Shown here: positions 26,101 through 37,537 of the stretch, piece by piece
Position numbering within the stretch: position 1 is the stretch's first letter
How the letters are laid out: each line of letters begins with the position of its first letter
From: Pempheris klunzingeri
Lineage: Eukaryota; Chordata; Actinopteri; Acropomatiformes; Pempheridae
Reading direction: 5' to 3'
Assembly: GCF_042242105.1 (NCBI RefSeq)
Contig: NC_092016.1
Span: 14,398,501-14,462,500 of the forward strand
Length of the DNA stretch: 64,000 bases
Made by a program: the position numbers and the translations under genes
The notes under the pieces: generated by a model
Told to the model about the DNA's origin: nothing
The model's database searches: none
Seen by the model: the letters and a program-made list of their open reading frames with translations, nothing else

Positions 26101-29100
26101 CGGGCCTCTTCATTTTCACCTGTGAGAGAGAAAGATGGCAACCGTGGATGCATTTGGGATACTCACAGGTCAGGTCTAAAAAGTTTGGTTACAAGACTGA
26201 GTCAATCCTCAGAGTGTCCCAGAAAAGCAGAATGTAAGCAGAATGTAAGACATTTAGTTGAGTCTGCTAAGATTTGTTGCTTTACAAATTCTTTCATGGT
26301 TTATATCTAAATATTATGCACTATGCTGTTTGTCCCAGCATTACTGTGATGAACCATAATCAACGTACATATGAATACGTCACTATTGTTATTTGCGAGC
26401 ATGTTACCTCTCCTTGTTGCATTACAATCAACCCTCCTTGGTAGAAGATCGTGACAGTTTTTGCACAGTGATGTCCTACAACTCCACAGGCCTCATTCTC
26501 AACCAGCACTCTGAATGAACCCTCTTCTCCGTTACACATATCCTATTGATAGTGAAAGTAAAAAAAAAAGACAAATGTAGGACAAGGACAGCAAGATGAA
26601 ATTTAATAAATGTATTTTTTCTGTTTTGACATGAATGTACAATGCAACCCACTGTGGAGCTCCTCATGGATCTCTCTGTCTCTTACCTGGACCAAGACAT
26701 ATTGGCAGAGGCCAGGGAAGGAATATTTGAGGCCATCAAAACTGATGTAATGCCCCTCCCCCACAGTGCGGCAAACACCATCGCACATTTTCTCTGTGCA
26801 GCGCCACTTCCTGTTCTTGCACACACTATAAACAAGAAAGCCTGTTGAGCAAGCACAGCGCAGACATTTCCCATCATGACCATGCATGAAACAGTCATTT
26901 TACCAGGTGTTGCAGTCCACGGAGATGGTCTGTCCTGATGCGTATGGCCTGCTGTTATGGTAACAGGGACACTGTTCTGGCGCAATGCAGTCTCTGCGGT
27001 GACGTACCTGAAATCGATCCGCTGATCAATCAGCATGTTCTATCTTAGATGTTTGGTGCTTTATCTACAACACACATACAAAGACACAGTAACACGCCAC
27101 CTACTGTGCCGGGTGGACAGAGGCAGCCAGAGATACAGGCGAGGCTGACACAGGGCAGATCCAGATTCTGGCAGGTTCTGGCACACTCAAGACCTTTTCC
27201 TCCTGCATCACACTCTGCACGGACCAGTGGAGGAGGGCACTGGGCTGACCGGCGCTCTGCATACACAGAGACAAGCATCAATATGTAGATGGGTCACATT
27301 TAGTTGGTGATCAATTCCAAAAATTGGCACTAAAGACAGACCTATGGATCCAATTGTTCACTGCATAGAAGGGCAGCAAAGTCTCATGATGAATACAAAT
27401 GGTCAAATAAAAGATACCATATGGGTACATATGGATAGTGGATTATATAAGTCATAAAACAAATGGAAATTCAGTGGAGCTGTTGTATAAGCCTCTGGAT
27501 GGCCTCCATACCTCTGGAAGGTGCAAGGTCATCGTCATAGAAGAGGTCAGACAGTGAAGTACTCATTTCAGGGGAGCTACAGCGCATGGAGCCATTCTCA
27601 CAGTAACTACACACGAAAGCAAAGAAGAACACACAAAAAGTGAAAGTGCATCTATGAATCACAATATGTATTAGCATATGATAAATAGCACAGTTTCTGA
27701 ATATACACATGCACTGACCAGATGCTGTTGTGATCTGCGTAGACATCGTTAGGCTGGTAGAGCTGTCCATCATGCAGGCAGGTGCACAGGTCAGCTGTCA
27801 CACATTCTCCGGAGTCGCTCAGGTACTTTCCAGCAGGACAAAAACAGCCCTCCTCACACACCCTCTCCCCCTCGCAGCCTGCCTCGGCTCCAGATAGAGC
27901 ACGGCACGTCCGGTCACATACACTCCCACAGGCCTCATACACCAGGCCTCCGGTGCACTCCATCTCTGATAATATGAAATCAGGGGAGGGTTAGGGACCT
28001 ATTCTCAATTAAGCTGTGTTTTTATACATTGAAATAGTGCACACACAGCACATACAAAAACTATGACTGTTGCTACTCAAATATGCAAAGAGACAGATTT
28101 TTATGTGATGCAGATTTCCTGATCTCCACCTAGTTTAAGTTATGGCCTACCCAGATTTTTATTGACTTTTGCTTCTTTTTGTTCAGTTTGAGAATTACCG
28201 CAGAGTGAAGGAGACCTCCAGTTGAGCAGCACTCCTCTGGCAGCGCAGGCAGCTGCATAGGCAGACAGAGCAGAGCAGAGGCACTCCTCACCGTCCATAC
28301 ACGCACACACATCATAACGACAGAACCGCTGGAACGGACCCGGGTTCACCAGGAAGTGGCACGGACTGAACATGTCTGCCATCATCACCGAACATGCCTC
28401 CTCTGCAAACCGCACTAAAAGGCATAGGAGGGTGAGGGATTAGTTTTTCGTCTTGGTTGTGGTGATGTGTGTATGTATGCATCCATATGGGTGTGTTTAC
28501 CTCTTTTGGGGTTGATGGCACATGGATCAGTCTCATGTTTGTGGGTGGTTTCGCAGTCTCCATTGATCCTCCATGACTGGCTGAAGGCCTGAGGACCAGC
28601 CTCAACCAGACCCGATCCAGAGAGGAAGTCATCACCTTGGTTACCATTGTAGTTACCACAGAGACCACAAGTCCGCCCCGCCCATCGCGGTCCCAGCTGA
28701 GGAGGTGGAAAGAAGCTGCAGTAAAGATGTTGGCTAATCTTTTCATAAAAGCACCAAAAACGTTTTTTATCTTTTTTATCCATTAAAACTATTTTACCTT
28801 TAAAAGCACCCGTCCCCGCCCATCCCAGTCCAGATGAAGGTCATCTCCAAACTTTACACGCACAGAAGACTGAACAGATCTCTGAATATGCAGGTGGCCT
28901 GTAAAATTGCACACACGCCGAGAACTGACAGGATGACTTACACATGAGCCTGATGTAAACAACCGACACAATAAATAACTGATACAATAACAAAATAATT
29001 GAAATAATAAATATCCGTACAGTAATTAACAATATTGTGCTGACAATGATTATTGACCATTTGCTGATCTCAAGAAATCAGGCCGAGAATGATGTTTGAT

Positions 29101-32100
29101 GATTACATGCAGATGTTGACAGGATGTCTTCAGAAAGAAAAGGTTTTTTTTTTTTGTTGTAGCTTTGAATCAAAGTGTTCTCCTCCTCTGGTTGAAGTTC
29201 ACTATTTCCAATACTTTCTCTGCTATACTTCAGGCCTTATTATTTTGAAGCTTGAAGGACTAAATTAAATGTACATCTTATCCACTATTCTGCCGATGTG
29301 GCATACCATGATGCATTGGGGTCTGGATGTCCATGCTGTTGACAGAAACAATCCCTCCATGCTTCAGCTTCACTGTCATGTTTTCCAGAGAGGGCAGGCT
29401 GAGCGTCACTGAGCGTGTGCACACAGCATCCTGATCATCTGCACACTGAAACACGACACCAGCATCCAAAATACAGTAGATGACAGGAAGATAGTGGCAG
29501 AAAAGTGACAGCAAGACAGGAGAACAAATTCTAAAAATGTTACCTGTACATTCTCAATAATAACAGAAAACTCGCTGTCTGTGCACTCTCTTGCCAGCAA
29601 ATACTGACAGTGACCAGTGAAGGTGAAAAACTTGTTGTCAAAGGTCTTGAAGTGAGACTGGCCCACCACCAGGCATTCACCTACACACAGACGACAAAGA
29701 CATAACACCAGAAGTTAGCAACCAAGGACATCATTTTACCAGTAAAATGCACGAGTCAGTGCCTTGATGACTACTTTATATCTCTCTCACCAGGGCAGCC
29801 TTCATTGGTGCATTCCCAGGAGCCATGACGGCACACGCTGCAGGAAAGAGACAACTTAGCTGAGGAAGGATTACATTTTTTATTTAGACTTCATACATGT
29901 TTCTGCACATATATTGCTCTCTCACCAGGTGTTGCAGTCTTGAGAGATTGTAGATCCTGGAGGGAAATGTCGACCCATGTGCACACAGGAACACTGAGAC
30001 ACATCCACACAGCGATTACCGTCCAAAACTTTACCCACTGAAAAACATACATATACATACATATCAGGTCACCAGTACTAGTAACAGAGAGACAGAGAGA
30101 GGAAGAGGGAGATATAGTCAGTTGGAGGTTACCAGGGCATGTGCAGCCATCCACACACTCTTCCTTGCAGACTTCCTGGATATTGAGACTATGGCAGGTT
30201 GTAGAGCAGGACTTGGTGCATTCACTGTACTGCATCCCGATGGGACACTTGGGGACTGAAGACACATTTAGTTCATTAATTTAACTATATAGCTTGCAAC
30301 TACCTTCCTACTGACTGAGAAACTTACAGCATTGGCTCTCCTCCAGCCAGCCATGAAGAAGTATCCCATGTGCGTGGCATGTGCGAGCGTACTCCAACAG
30401 GATTGGACAGTAACAGTCTTCCCTGTCCCTCTTGTCGCAGTGGCACACCTCCTCCTGACACAGCAACAGGAACGCCTCCGGAGAGACCAGGTGGGCACAG
30501 TGCAGAAAGACACTGGACGTCTGCAACACACTGCAGCTGGACAAAATCTACACAAACACACACATATGCAAAATCAAATTCAAGTGAAGGGAATTCCACT
30601 ATTTGATTCTTTACATCATAATTGATAATTAAGTAAATTGTTTGGTTTTAGTGGTTACTGGTTATTGTAACAAAAGAAAAAACTGGTCAAAGGTAACTAG
30701 AAACTAACTAGAAAGCTAGCTAACTAGAAACATTTGTATTCTTTTCTTGTCATGAACTTTCATGTCTTATCAGGTCATGTAAGTAAAAATAACAACTGGT
30801 GAGTAGGCGTTAAGGCTGACAAAATGTTCCTATAATAACGATAACAACTAATAGTGTCATGATGTAAACAGGATGTTGGTGGTTTCACGACCACAAAAGA
30901 AGTTCACCAAACAGAAAGCTTAAAGTCTGTAGGGAGCACAAAATATTAAGCACCCACCACTTTGAAAGACAGTTGACAGTTGAAAAAGTCACAGGAAATG
31001 TATCAGATTTGCATTTAGTGGATGAAGTGCTGATGACACCCAGTCAATGTAGATGTTAAAATGTAGACTTAACTGTTTTCTCACAAATGGGTGCTCCTGT
31101 GGTACAAAATGGTCTTGCTAAAGCTGCCCGATTTTCTACACATCGGCCCACCCACGTCCACAGTATACATGTTACGCAACAGCACCCACACCTGTCAGAT
31201 CTCTTTGCTTACCAGCTGTTCCTTTTTAATGCGATTAGGGTCTCTCCCATTCATAGTATTATGGCCCTAATCCTCATATATATTTGTATGGAATTTGCAC
31301 CAGGAAAATACATCTGTAGTTAGGAATGATCAAAAAATAGCATTTCTAATAGCAAATCAAATGTGGAAGACATACATTAAAAGTTTGACTTGTGTAGTGG
31401 CAATTATAGCATCCTTGGTTAAAAGTTGCAATTATGAGGTTTCTTTGGTTGCAAATACTTCCATTTATTAGATAGCTGGAAGAAGAGAGATGGCAGGAAA
31501 TGAGGGGAGAGAGACACAGGAAATGATTTAACAGAGAGAGTTGAACACAAACCATTGTGGTGCATGGTCAGTACCTTTTACATAACATCACATTTATTTT
31601 ACTGATGCTCCCACCCACAGCGACTTAGAATAGGTTAGTTCAGCCATGTGGATACAATCCAGAAACTGCAAGAATCGTGCAAGCAAAGCGACTTCATCAA
31701 ATACGCTGAATAGTTTCAAGTGCTACATTTAGAAAGAATGAGAAAAAGAGAGAGAGTTGTTGTTTTAACCCCTTGGCCATCAAGGCCCCTCATGAGATTT
31801 TAATAGTAGGTAAAAATTACGTACCTACCTCTATTTTCAGAATTTGCTGAGAAAAATCTTGATTTAAAAGCATTTAGCACAATTTCTGTATTATATTGTA
31901 CCAAAGTACTTGAGTGCCAGATCATTTTTCATACCAACCTTTTGACTATTGTCTACTTTTGGCATAATATCTTTCAGTAAGACTTAGCAAATCAAACTAT
32001 GACTTACAAAATCAACATTTTGATACGTCAAAAAGAATGAAACACTATATGTAGTGAAAGACAGAGACGCTCGGCTGGTGAGTGTAAGTTAGCTCCTGCT

Positions 32101-33807
32101 AAAGGTTCACGACATGTGTGTCTGTCTTTATTAACGCTGCTTCTCTGAATGAAAGGTTTTATGTTATGAAAAGACATCCTTACAGAAGTCCTAACACATG
32201 CATGTATGTCCAAATTGTCCTCTCACCGCTGAGGTCTCTTTTGTGCTGTTACAGGATTGGCTGGGATTTGAGACACGTCGACATGACTGATGGGCCCCCT
32301 TCACTGCCCATGAATTGGCAAAGTCATAACTGTCCTCTGTTAGGAATCCTAAAAACACACACACAAAAACACACTAAGACACACAAAAGAGTTGACAGAT
32401 GTCTTCTTAATCTCATCCTACCACTACTGTTTCTCTTGCTTTCTTTGACTGTTATCTTTTCCTGTACTGAGTCTCTACTCTTCCTGTTGCTGAGTGCTGG
32501 TGACTCAAATCATTTCCTAGATTCCAATCATAATGAACTCTCCCAAGTTTTACTCTCTGACATTTACAAATCCCACAGACATACGCACAACTATTTTCCG
32601 GCATGATCTTACCCTCTTGAGCTGTATATTCGTCGGCTGATACAGTGTTGAAGTTGCCACAGAGGCCACAAGTGCGGTTGGCATGGTGTTTGGTCAGTTT
32701 CAAGGCAATGTTGGCTGCATTATCAATGGTAACAGTGAAGCCAAACTCCTCACTCCAGAGTTTATAAAAGCCGAGCTCTGTGCCCACAAATACAGCATGA
32801 GATGCGTAGGGCAGAGACAGTCTACAAAAAAAAGGGACACACACATCAAGCTTCTCCATAATCAAACTCCAGGGTGATTTTTCTGCAATAACTCAACATA
32901 GACACACAAATACTTAATGATTTTTGCATGACAACTTAAAAATGACTCAACCTTTTTTCTCCTTGTGAGAGCCGTCCGTCTACAGACAGGTGCAGCTCAA
33001 AGGCGTCCCCCAGAAACAAAGTGACTCCAGTTCTTTTGCCATTAACAAAATCACCTGCAGAATGAACACTCATACACTGCTACATCAAATATTTAACTGA
33101 CAAAAACAGTCTGAAATAACAATGATGATGTTTGAATCTTCAGCTAATTAGAAGGGAGTATAAATGAGTTGGCTATTTCAAATGTCTCAAGTGCGTAGAC
33201 CGTTGATATCCTGACATCCCAATGATAAAAACACCCATGGCAGTGGTTATGTACAAGCCAACAAGCTACACTGGATGAGCATCAGACGTCATTAGAATTC
33301 ATATCTGTTTGTTTCTTTATTGAATTGTCAGAGAATGACTCACCCAGCAGTGTGAAGGAGCGATGGTTGCAGTCTCCAGCCAATAAGTAGCTGCAGTCTC
33401 CGGGAAATTCATACAAAACCCCATCGAACGTGTGAACGTGGTGTCGTCCGAACAGACTGCATCTCCCGGTCATACCTGCCACGCAAGCTGGACACATGCA
33501 AAATACATATATGTGATTGACTGTAGAGACAGGACTAGTGGAGATCTTATGTGAACTGTTTTACATATGAATAGACTATTCATATGTGATGTCACACTCA
33601 CCTGTCAGATGGATGAGAACCCAAATTTCTCGCAAGTACCTCCTCATACACACCTAAAACACATACACATATGCTCTTCATTATCATCCCCATACCTATA
33701 CCAACATCATCATCTTCTAATGTCTACAAATCACATTAGTCTGTGTAATGTGCACGGCTTCTTTCAGGTTTTTCAGTTCTCCAAAGTCCAGTTAGTCCTA
33801 CCTCCAT
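13389..33807 (-). CDS. vwf: von Willebrand factor, complete
   Basis: VWF is a secreted multimeric glycoprotein that tethers platelets to collagen and carries factor VIII. I could assign 53 coding exons whose phases all agree, giving 8562 nt (about 2853 residues; human 2813). Order: signal peptide (exons 1-3), D1, D2, furin site RERR/S at 756-760, D', D3, A1 (Cys1260-Cys1439), A2 (about 1508-1690), A3 (Cys1710-Cys1892), D4, C domains, C-terminal cystine knot. CGLC oxidoreductase-type motifs occur in D1, D2 and D3, and the D4 version is SGLCG, as in mammals. The first exon codes only Met-Glu (33802-33807). All introns are GT-AG except one GC-AG. Human VWF lies between ANO2 and CD9, exactly as here. 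Exons are listed in the block entries below. Confidence 0.97.
14330..14650. repeat. Degenerate ATAGT tandem repeat in a vwf intron
   Basis: About 320 bp built of variants of TATAG/ATAGTAT/ACAGTAT with a period of about 5 nt, interrupted by short unrelated stretches. It lies in the intron between the exons at 14084-14212 and 14818-14916. Confidence 0.8.
16445..16480. repeat. GT microsatellite in a vwf intron
   Basis: About 16 uninterrupted GT units, 11 bp from the splice donor of the exon at 16491-16640. Confidence 0.9.
17006..17047. repeat. GT microsatellite in a vwf intron
   Basis: About 20 GT units between the exons at 16734-16939 and 17110-17214. Confidence 0.9.
18166..20008 (-). other. 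vwf: vwf exons 34-39: D4 assembly
   Basis: Exons 19962-20008, 19700-19877, 19253-19494, 18943-19132, 18515-18856, 18166-18404. D4 includes [29 protein letters not shown] and SGLCG, in which the first Cys of the usual CGLC is Ser, as with human YGLCG. These are followed by C8-like and TIL-like cysteine modules ([19 protein letters not shown]). Confidence 0.93.
20069..20140. repeat. TA then TG microsatellite in a vwf intron
   Basis: A (TA)n run of about 30 bp is followed directly by an imperfect (TG)n run, ending 6 bp from the exon at 20146-20310. Confidence 0.9.
20146..21394 (-). other. vwf: vwf exons 30-33: A3 domain
   Basis: Exons 21290-21394, 20641-20784, 20413-20556, 20146-20310. A3 (main collagen-binding domain in mammals) runs from [13 protein letters not shown] to ERICR, with Cys1710 and Cys1892 as the framing disulfide pair. 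It contains VSVIQYGD and [13 protein letters not shown]. Where other A domains keep the metal-binding DxSxS loop, it reads LLKAGEQ. Confidence 0.95.
21481..23173 (-). other. vwf: vwf exons 28-29: A1 and A2 domains
   Basis: Exons 22864-23173 and 21481-22645. A1 (platelet GPIb binding in mammals) runs from Cys1260 ([16 protein letters not shown]) to Cys1439 (DYLCTLG), so the A1 disulfide pair is kept. A Thr/Pro-rich linker (about 1447-1506, likely O-glycosylated) precedes A2, which begins [14 protein letters not shown] and reads YPIGVGP near its end. The A2 stretch corresponding to the ADAMTS13 cut site reads [11 protein letters not shown] 218-bp intron interrupts A1. Confidence 0.95.
23274..27256 (-). 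other. vwf: vwf exons 18-27: propeptide cleavage site, D' and D3
   Basis: Exons 27105-27256, 26904-27007, 26687-26825, 26408-26542, 25973-26119, 25734-25874, 24405-24503, 24148-24304, 23511-23678, 23274-23409. Cleavage after RERR leaves a mature N-terminus SAQCPPP (human SLSCRPP). D' (factor VIII binding in mammals) is followed by D3 with [19 protein letters not shown]3 supplies cysteines for N-terminal multimer bonds in mammals. Confidence 0.95.
24960..25515 (+). mobile_element. Truncated LINE remnant (L1/Tx1-like 3' end)
   Basis: The 1.2 kb intron of vwf between the exons at 24405-24503 and 25734-25874 holds, on the plus strand (antisense to vwf), a decayed frame with CWRQC followed by FHIFWNCP. 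This pattern is typical of the extreme C-terminus of L1-clade reverse transcriptase proteins. An A-rich end (AAAATAAAGCATAAAAAAAGG) follows near 25500. Only the last few hundred bases of an element appear to be present, with stops. Confidence 0.5.
27512..30547 (-). other. vwf: vwf exons 7-17: rest of D1, and D2
   Basis: Exons 30328-30547, 30133-30255, 29926-30037, 29791-29837, 29544-29680, 29307-29445, 28798-28898, 28501-28696, 28199-28414, 27719-27965, 27512-27606. D2 starts at [16 protein letters not shown] and contains [17 protein letters not shown], nearly identical to human. The last exon ends in an acidic spacer (YDDDLAPSR) just before the propeptide cleavage site. A 1.7 kb intron precedes this block (30548-32226). 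Confidence 0.95.
30548..32226 (-). other. vwf: Long vwf intron 6 with a repeat fragment
   Basis: A 1.7 kb intron in D1. Near 31584-31640 it holds a phrase (CACATTTATTTTACTGATGC then CAGCGACTTAGAAT) that resembles a very common teleost dispersed element. No exon was found here. Confidence 0.4.
32227..33807 (-). other. vwf: vwf exons 1-6: signal peptide and start of D1
   Basis: Exons 33802-33807, 33602-33653, 33344-33487, 32952-33054, 32613-32821, 32227-32348. The leader has basic residues (MRRYLR) then a hydrophobic run ([13 protein letters not shown]). D1 opens with [15 protein letters not shown] and has the [10 protein letters not shown] motif in exon 5, encoded by 32613-32821. Propeptide D1 and D2 CGLC motifs assist intersubunit disulfide formation in the Golgi in mammals. 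Confidence 0.95.
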
Positions 33808-34010
33808 GACTCCGGACTCAGTTTATCCAGAAAGTTGCAAAGAAAAGGCAAACAAAGTCCGAAATCAGAGAATCCAAACGCTGCACTTTTAGACCTCACA
33901 CAGTCAAGGCATAATGAATGTGTTGGTCTGTGTCAAACAAACGCTAAACTGAGAAGAGGGTCAAACACGATGTCACACATGCAGATACTCAACCTCTCTG
34001 AAAGTTCCAT

Positions 34011-34040
34011 TTTATAGCAAAGAACGTACCCCCGCCCAGC
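34011..34040 (-). promoter_or_regulatory. vwf: vwf core promoter: TATA box and GC box
   Basis: On the minus strand TATAAAA lies at 34010-34016, about 205 nt upstream of the vwf start codon. It is preceded by an E-box (CAGCTG, 34038-34043) and a GC box (GGGCGGG, 34031-34037). A start about 30 nt downstream would give a 5'UTR of roughly 180 nt. Inferred from motifs and position only. Confidence 0.5.
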
Positions 34041-34044
34041 TGTT

Positions 34045-36440
34045 TTCGGCATTCCCTGAAGAAACCTCCCCTCACCAGGTTATGTCAAGAAGTGCAGAAT
34101 ATCTTTCTGTCCACAACTCTGTGCCTGCAGACTGACAACATCAAACACACTCAGCAGGACAATACCAGGATATGCCCACTGATCGCCTGGCTGAGTGATT
34201 AGTCTACATCGACGTATCTGTATCGGCGCCAACCCAAACAATTCTTGTGAAAAACACTCTTACTGGCGATATCTCACGCAATAGCCCTGCTTTGGTGGTA
34301 CCACATGTGCAAACACATGACTAAGCGTGCCAAAATGACACACAGATAAACACACACACACACTGGGAATGTGTACGGTTCAACACTCTCAGGTATAAAC
34401 TTAACCTATCACGTAGTAAAAAAGACAGCAACAGTAAAAGAAAGAAAACACACAAACAAACATTCACAATCAGGGTCACACTCCCAGACACAAACAAGCC
34501 ACCATTTTCAATCTGTTATTACTAAAACATTCGTATTGTATGTCCAATTGTGAGCCTATTCAATTTTGGTTTCACTTTTCAGTATGCTCTGTTTCCTAGA
34601 CCCTGTTGCCTAGACCCTGCATTCTCTCATGGAGGTTTTCAGCAGACTTCTCCTCAGATTGGTTGGAGCTGTGTAGGAAATTACATGACTCGATATACTG
34701 ATAACTATAAGTCTATAAGTTGTCAGGTTTCAACAAAACTAACAAGTGAGTCAGGAAGATTTTAATCAAGCACAGGCATATTAAGCGAAAGGGGGTCATG
34801 AGTGTTAATTAAAGATTAATGCACCTGTGTTTTTCTGCTGTGAGATGCCTACATGTCTACATGTGCCTACAAAAATGCATTTTATTATTTGATAGGGGAT
34901 CTAAAGAGTCCTAGACCTACAGAGCAGGAGTCCAAAAGGCAGGCAGGGGGTCATATAAGAGGCAGATCTCTGACCAGCAGAGAAAATGGCTGGACCACTA
35001 AAGCAGAGGCGTAATAGTCATTCTGGTGGGGAAGTGAATGGAAGTGAGCCGGTATATGTGCTACTGGGCTGATGGGGACGTGGGAAGGGGTGTGCAGGTG
35101 GGTGAGGGAGGTCAGGTGATGGAGAATTGCTGGAAGGCAGGGGTTACTGGGGGGCATCTGAAATTACAAGGGAGTCATTAGATAGCAGGGGAAAGTAATA
35201 ACATTAGTAAAAACATGTCTGTATGTTTCTGTTTGGTAACAATGCTGCATGCTGGTAATTAATGTTGGTGACCCAGTAATGAATGTGTTTCTTACTTTCA
35301 TGTCATAAATTCTCCAGTTGCAAATGTTTTTTTTTATTATTTCCCATAAACTATAAATGCTGGTGTTAAATGGTAATCAGTCATTAATCAAGTTTTTTGT
35401 AAACAACAATCGATCAAGTCGGTTCTTGTAAATGCTAATATGTTACTAAATTGATTTTGGTCCAAATGCTTTGCACCCCCTGTCTAGGATATAAATGGTC
35501 AATGGATGGTTCTTTCTGGAGTAGTTCTTGTTAATACATTTTAACTAATCCATAAAACATGAGTAAATAATCTATTAACCATTAAAGAGCCATTAGTTAC
35601 ATCTCATCACCCTTCAGAGTGGGTATGAATTATTAGAAAGTAGAGCCCACTTCATTTTGAATATTGCCTCTTTTAAGTTTCAGCTCTCTGTGGATGTAAA
35701 ATGTGATGTACACTGCAGCAGGACTGTCTTGGACGGCTCGATGCAGACAGCAAACCTCATATACGGCACAAATACCAAGATGGATGATGCAACAAATAGT
35801 CCAACCGTGAATCAACATCAAGTTGGTCACTTTGTGGTCGTGTGCACGTGCGCGTGTGCTATCTGTCTGGGACACCGGGTGGACATGCTCGTGCACCGTG
35901 TTCATTCATGTACAGTATATTCAATCCGCGAACGCGCTTTTCTTAATCTGGGGGAATTACGTCATCGCAATGCCCGGGGTGCTGCAGGAACTTGTGACCA
36001 AAAAGCCCACAGCAGGCTGCTGCTCAGCGCCTTGTTGTACCATTGTAAGCAGCAAAGACACACACTGGGCATCCAGGCTATAAGTAGGCTGTAAGTTCCC
36101 ATGGCTGTGAGAGCTATAGGCCACCATTTCAAAATAAAGACATCTGTGGTGTTATTTTTAGGACCCTAAAGATATTCAAAATAGTGCAATAAAGCTTAAG
36201 AAATTCCTACTGAGTGTCACAGATGCTATCCCAGGTCCCTTTGGGGGAATATGAGGAAGATTACAGTGCCATAAAGAACTGAAAACTCACACAAAAACCC
36301 TACAATAATAATAGCCTACTGATGGGTTTTTTTTATTTTTATTTTTTTTGCACATATAAGCAAGCAACTAAACATGGGCAAAGGAGAGAGCGAGGATTTG
36401 CAAGAAATAAAGAAGAAATAAAGACTGCCACTGGCTTCGC
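34045..36440. other. Intergenic region between vwf and cd9
   Basis: The two genes are divergent (vwf leftward, cd9 rightward). I see no supported gene here. An open frame at 35657-36094 lacks splice signals or recognisable similarity. The sequence TTACGTCATC at 35957-35966 resembles a CRE but is not otherwise supported. Confidence 0.5.
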
Positions 36441-36454
36441 TTTTGCAGCTCGTT

Positions 36455-36640
36455 ATCTGTGGGGGCGGACCACTACAGGCGCGCACAGCACGACGCGCGT
36501 ATCAGTGCCGGCGCGTCGGCTGAATAACCTCATTCTGCATACTGACTGTTATTTAGGAGATCTTCTCTTCTATTCTGTTCTACCGTCGGTCTGAGCAGGT
36601 GATAACCAACAGAAGTGTGATCCTCAGCTCAAGTACCGCC
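36455..36640 (+). promoter_or_regulatory. cd9: cd9 exon A promoter/5'UTR region
   Basis: CpG-rich block with a GC box, followed by about 100 nt leading to the ATG in a good context (GCCATGG). Inferred from composition and position. Confidence 0.45.
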
Positions 36641-36709
36641 ATGGCTGCGCTGTCGGGAGGAGAGAGGTGCATCAAATACCTGATGTTTGCCTTCAACCTG
36701 GTATTCTGG
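36641..36709 (+). other. cd9: cd9 alternative first coding exon A
   Basis: Encodes 23 residues ([21 protein letters not shown]) then donor TGG/GTGAGT. Upstream 36455-36520 is CpG-rich with a GC box (GGGGGCGGAC), fitting a promoter. Frame and phase match exon 2. Confidence 0.8.
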
Positions 36710-37329
36710 GTGAGTTTGAAAGCGGGAAAATGTATTGTTCTCATAGAGGAATGCACATCCTGTCTGTGTTTTATGTTTTGCGTGTTCGAGCGTGTGTGAG
36801 CTTCGCGTGCATGCGCATTCGTGTGTGAGGAGGTTACTATAGTGAATGAAATAATGCGATGTCCCAGATGCAGAATCGTGCAGAGGGCTCGCAGACCGCA
36901 TCGGCTACTTATCACAGTAGCCCATATATTCTGATGTGCCCCGTGAATTGTTTTGGAGGATTGGCCACCATTAAACACAAAGTGTCCCAATGTGTGTGTG
37001 GAGACCGAACGGGCAGGAAGAATAATCCCCAGTGGCCAAGTGACCCAGTTCCACCGCACAGACTACACTCTGGAGTTTGCGCGCACGGCATTTTAATAAT
37101 TGCAAAGAGGGGGAGGGAGGGAGGGAGGGAGGCGCTTTATTGTGGTGGAGAATGTGACTGATATAATAATAATTAAGACTTCTGCTACGTTCCGTTATGT
37201 GAAGAGTCGCGCATGCCAGGGAGCCATCTATCTGTGTGTGTGTGTGAATGAATCCTGGACATCCCATATAGGCTATTTGTGTCCTACTAAGCCTGCAGGG
37301 TGTGTCTTGTTGCGTCCGTTTGTTTGTGA

Positions 37330-37374
<45 letters not shown>

Positions 37375-37482
37375 TTTCAGATGGATGTTTTGCCCTTTTA
37401 TGAGCGATTATAATTTGTGCAGCTATAGACAGAGCCAAGGATAACCATTCATTACAGGGCAGACAGGGGTTTTCCACTCACA

Positions 37483-37537
<55 letters not shown>

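Noticed and set aside
35657..36094. Open frame of 145 codons between vwf and cd9
   Set aside because: No splice support and no recognised similarity; a CpG-rich chance frame is more likely.
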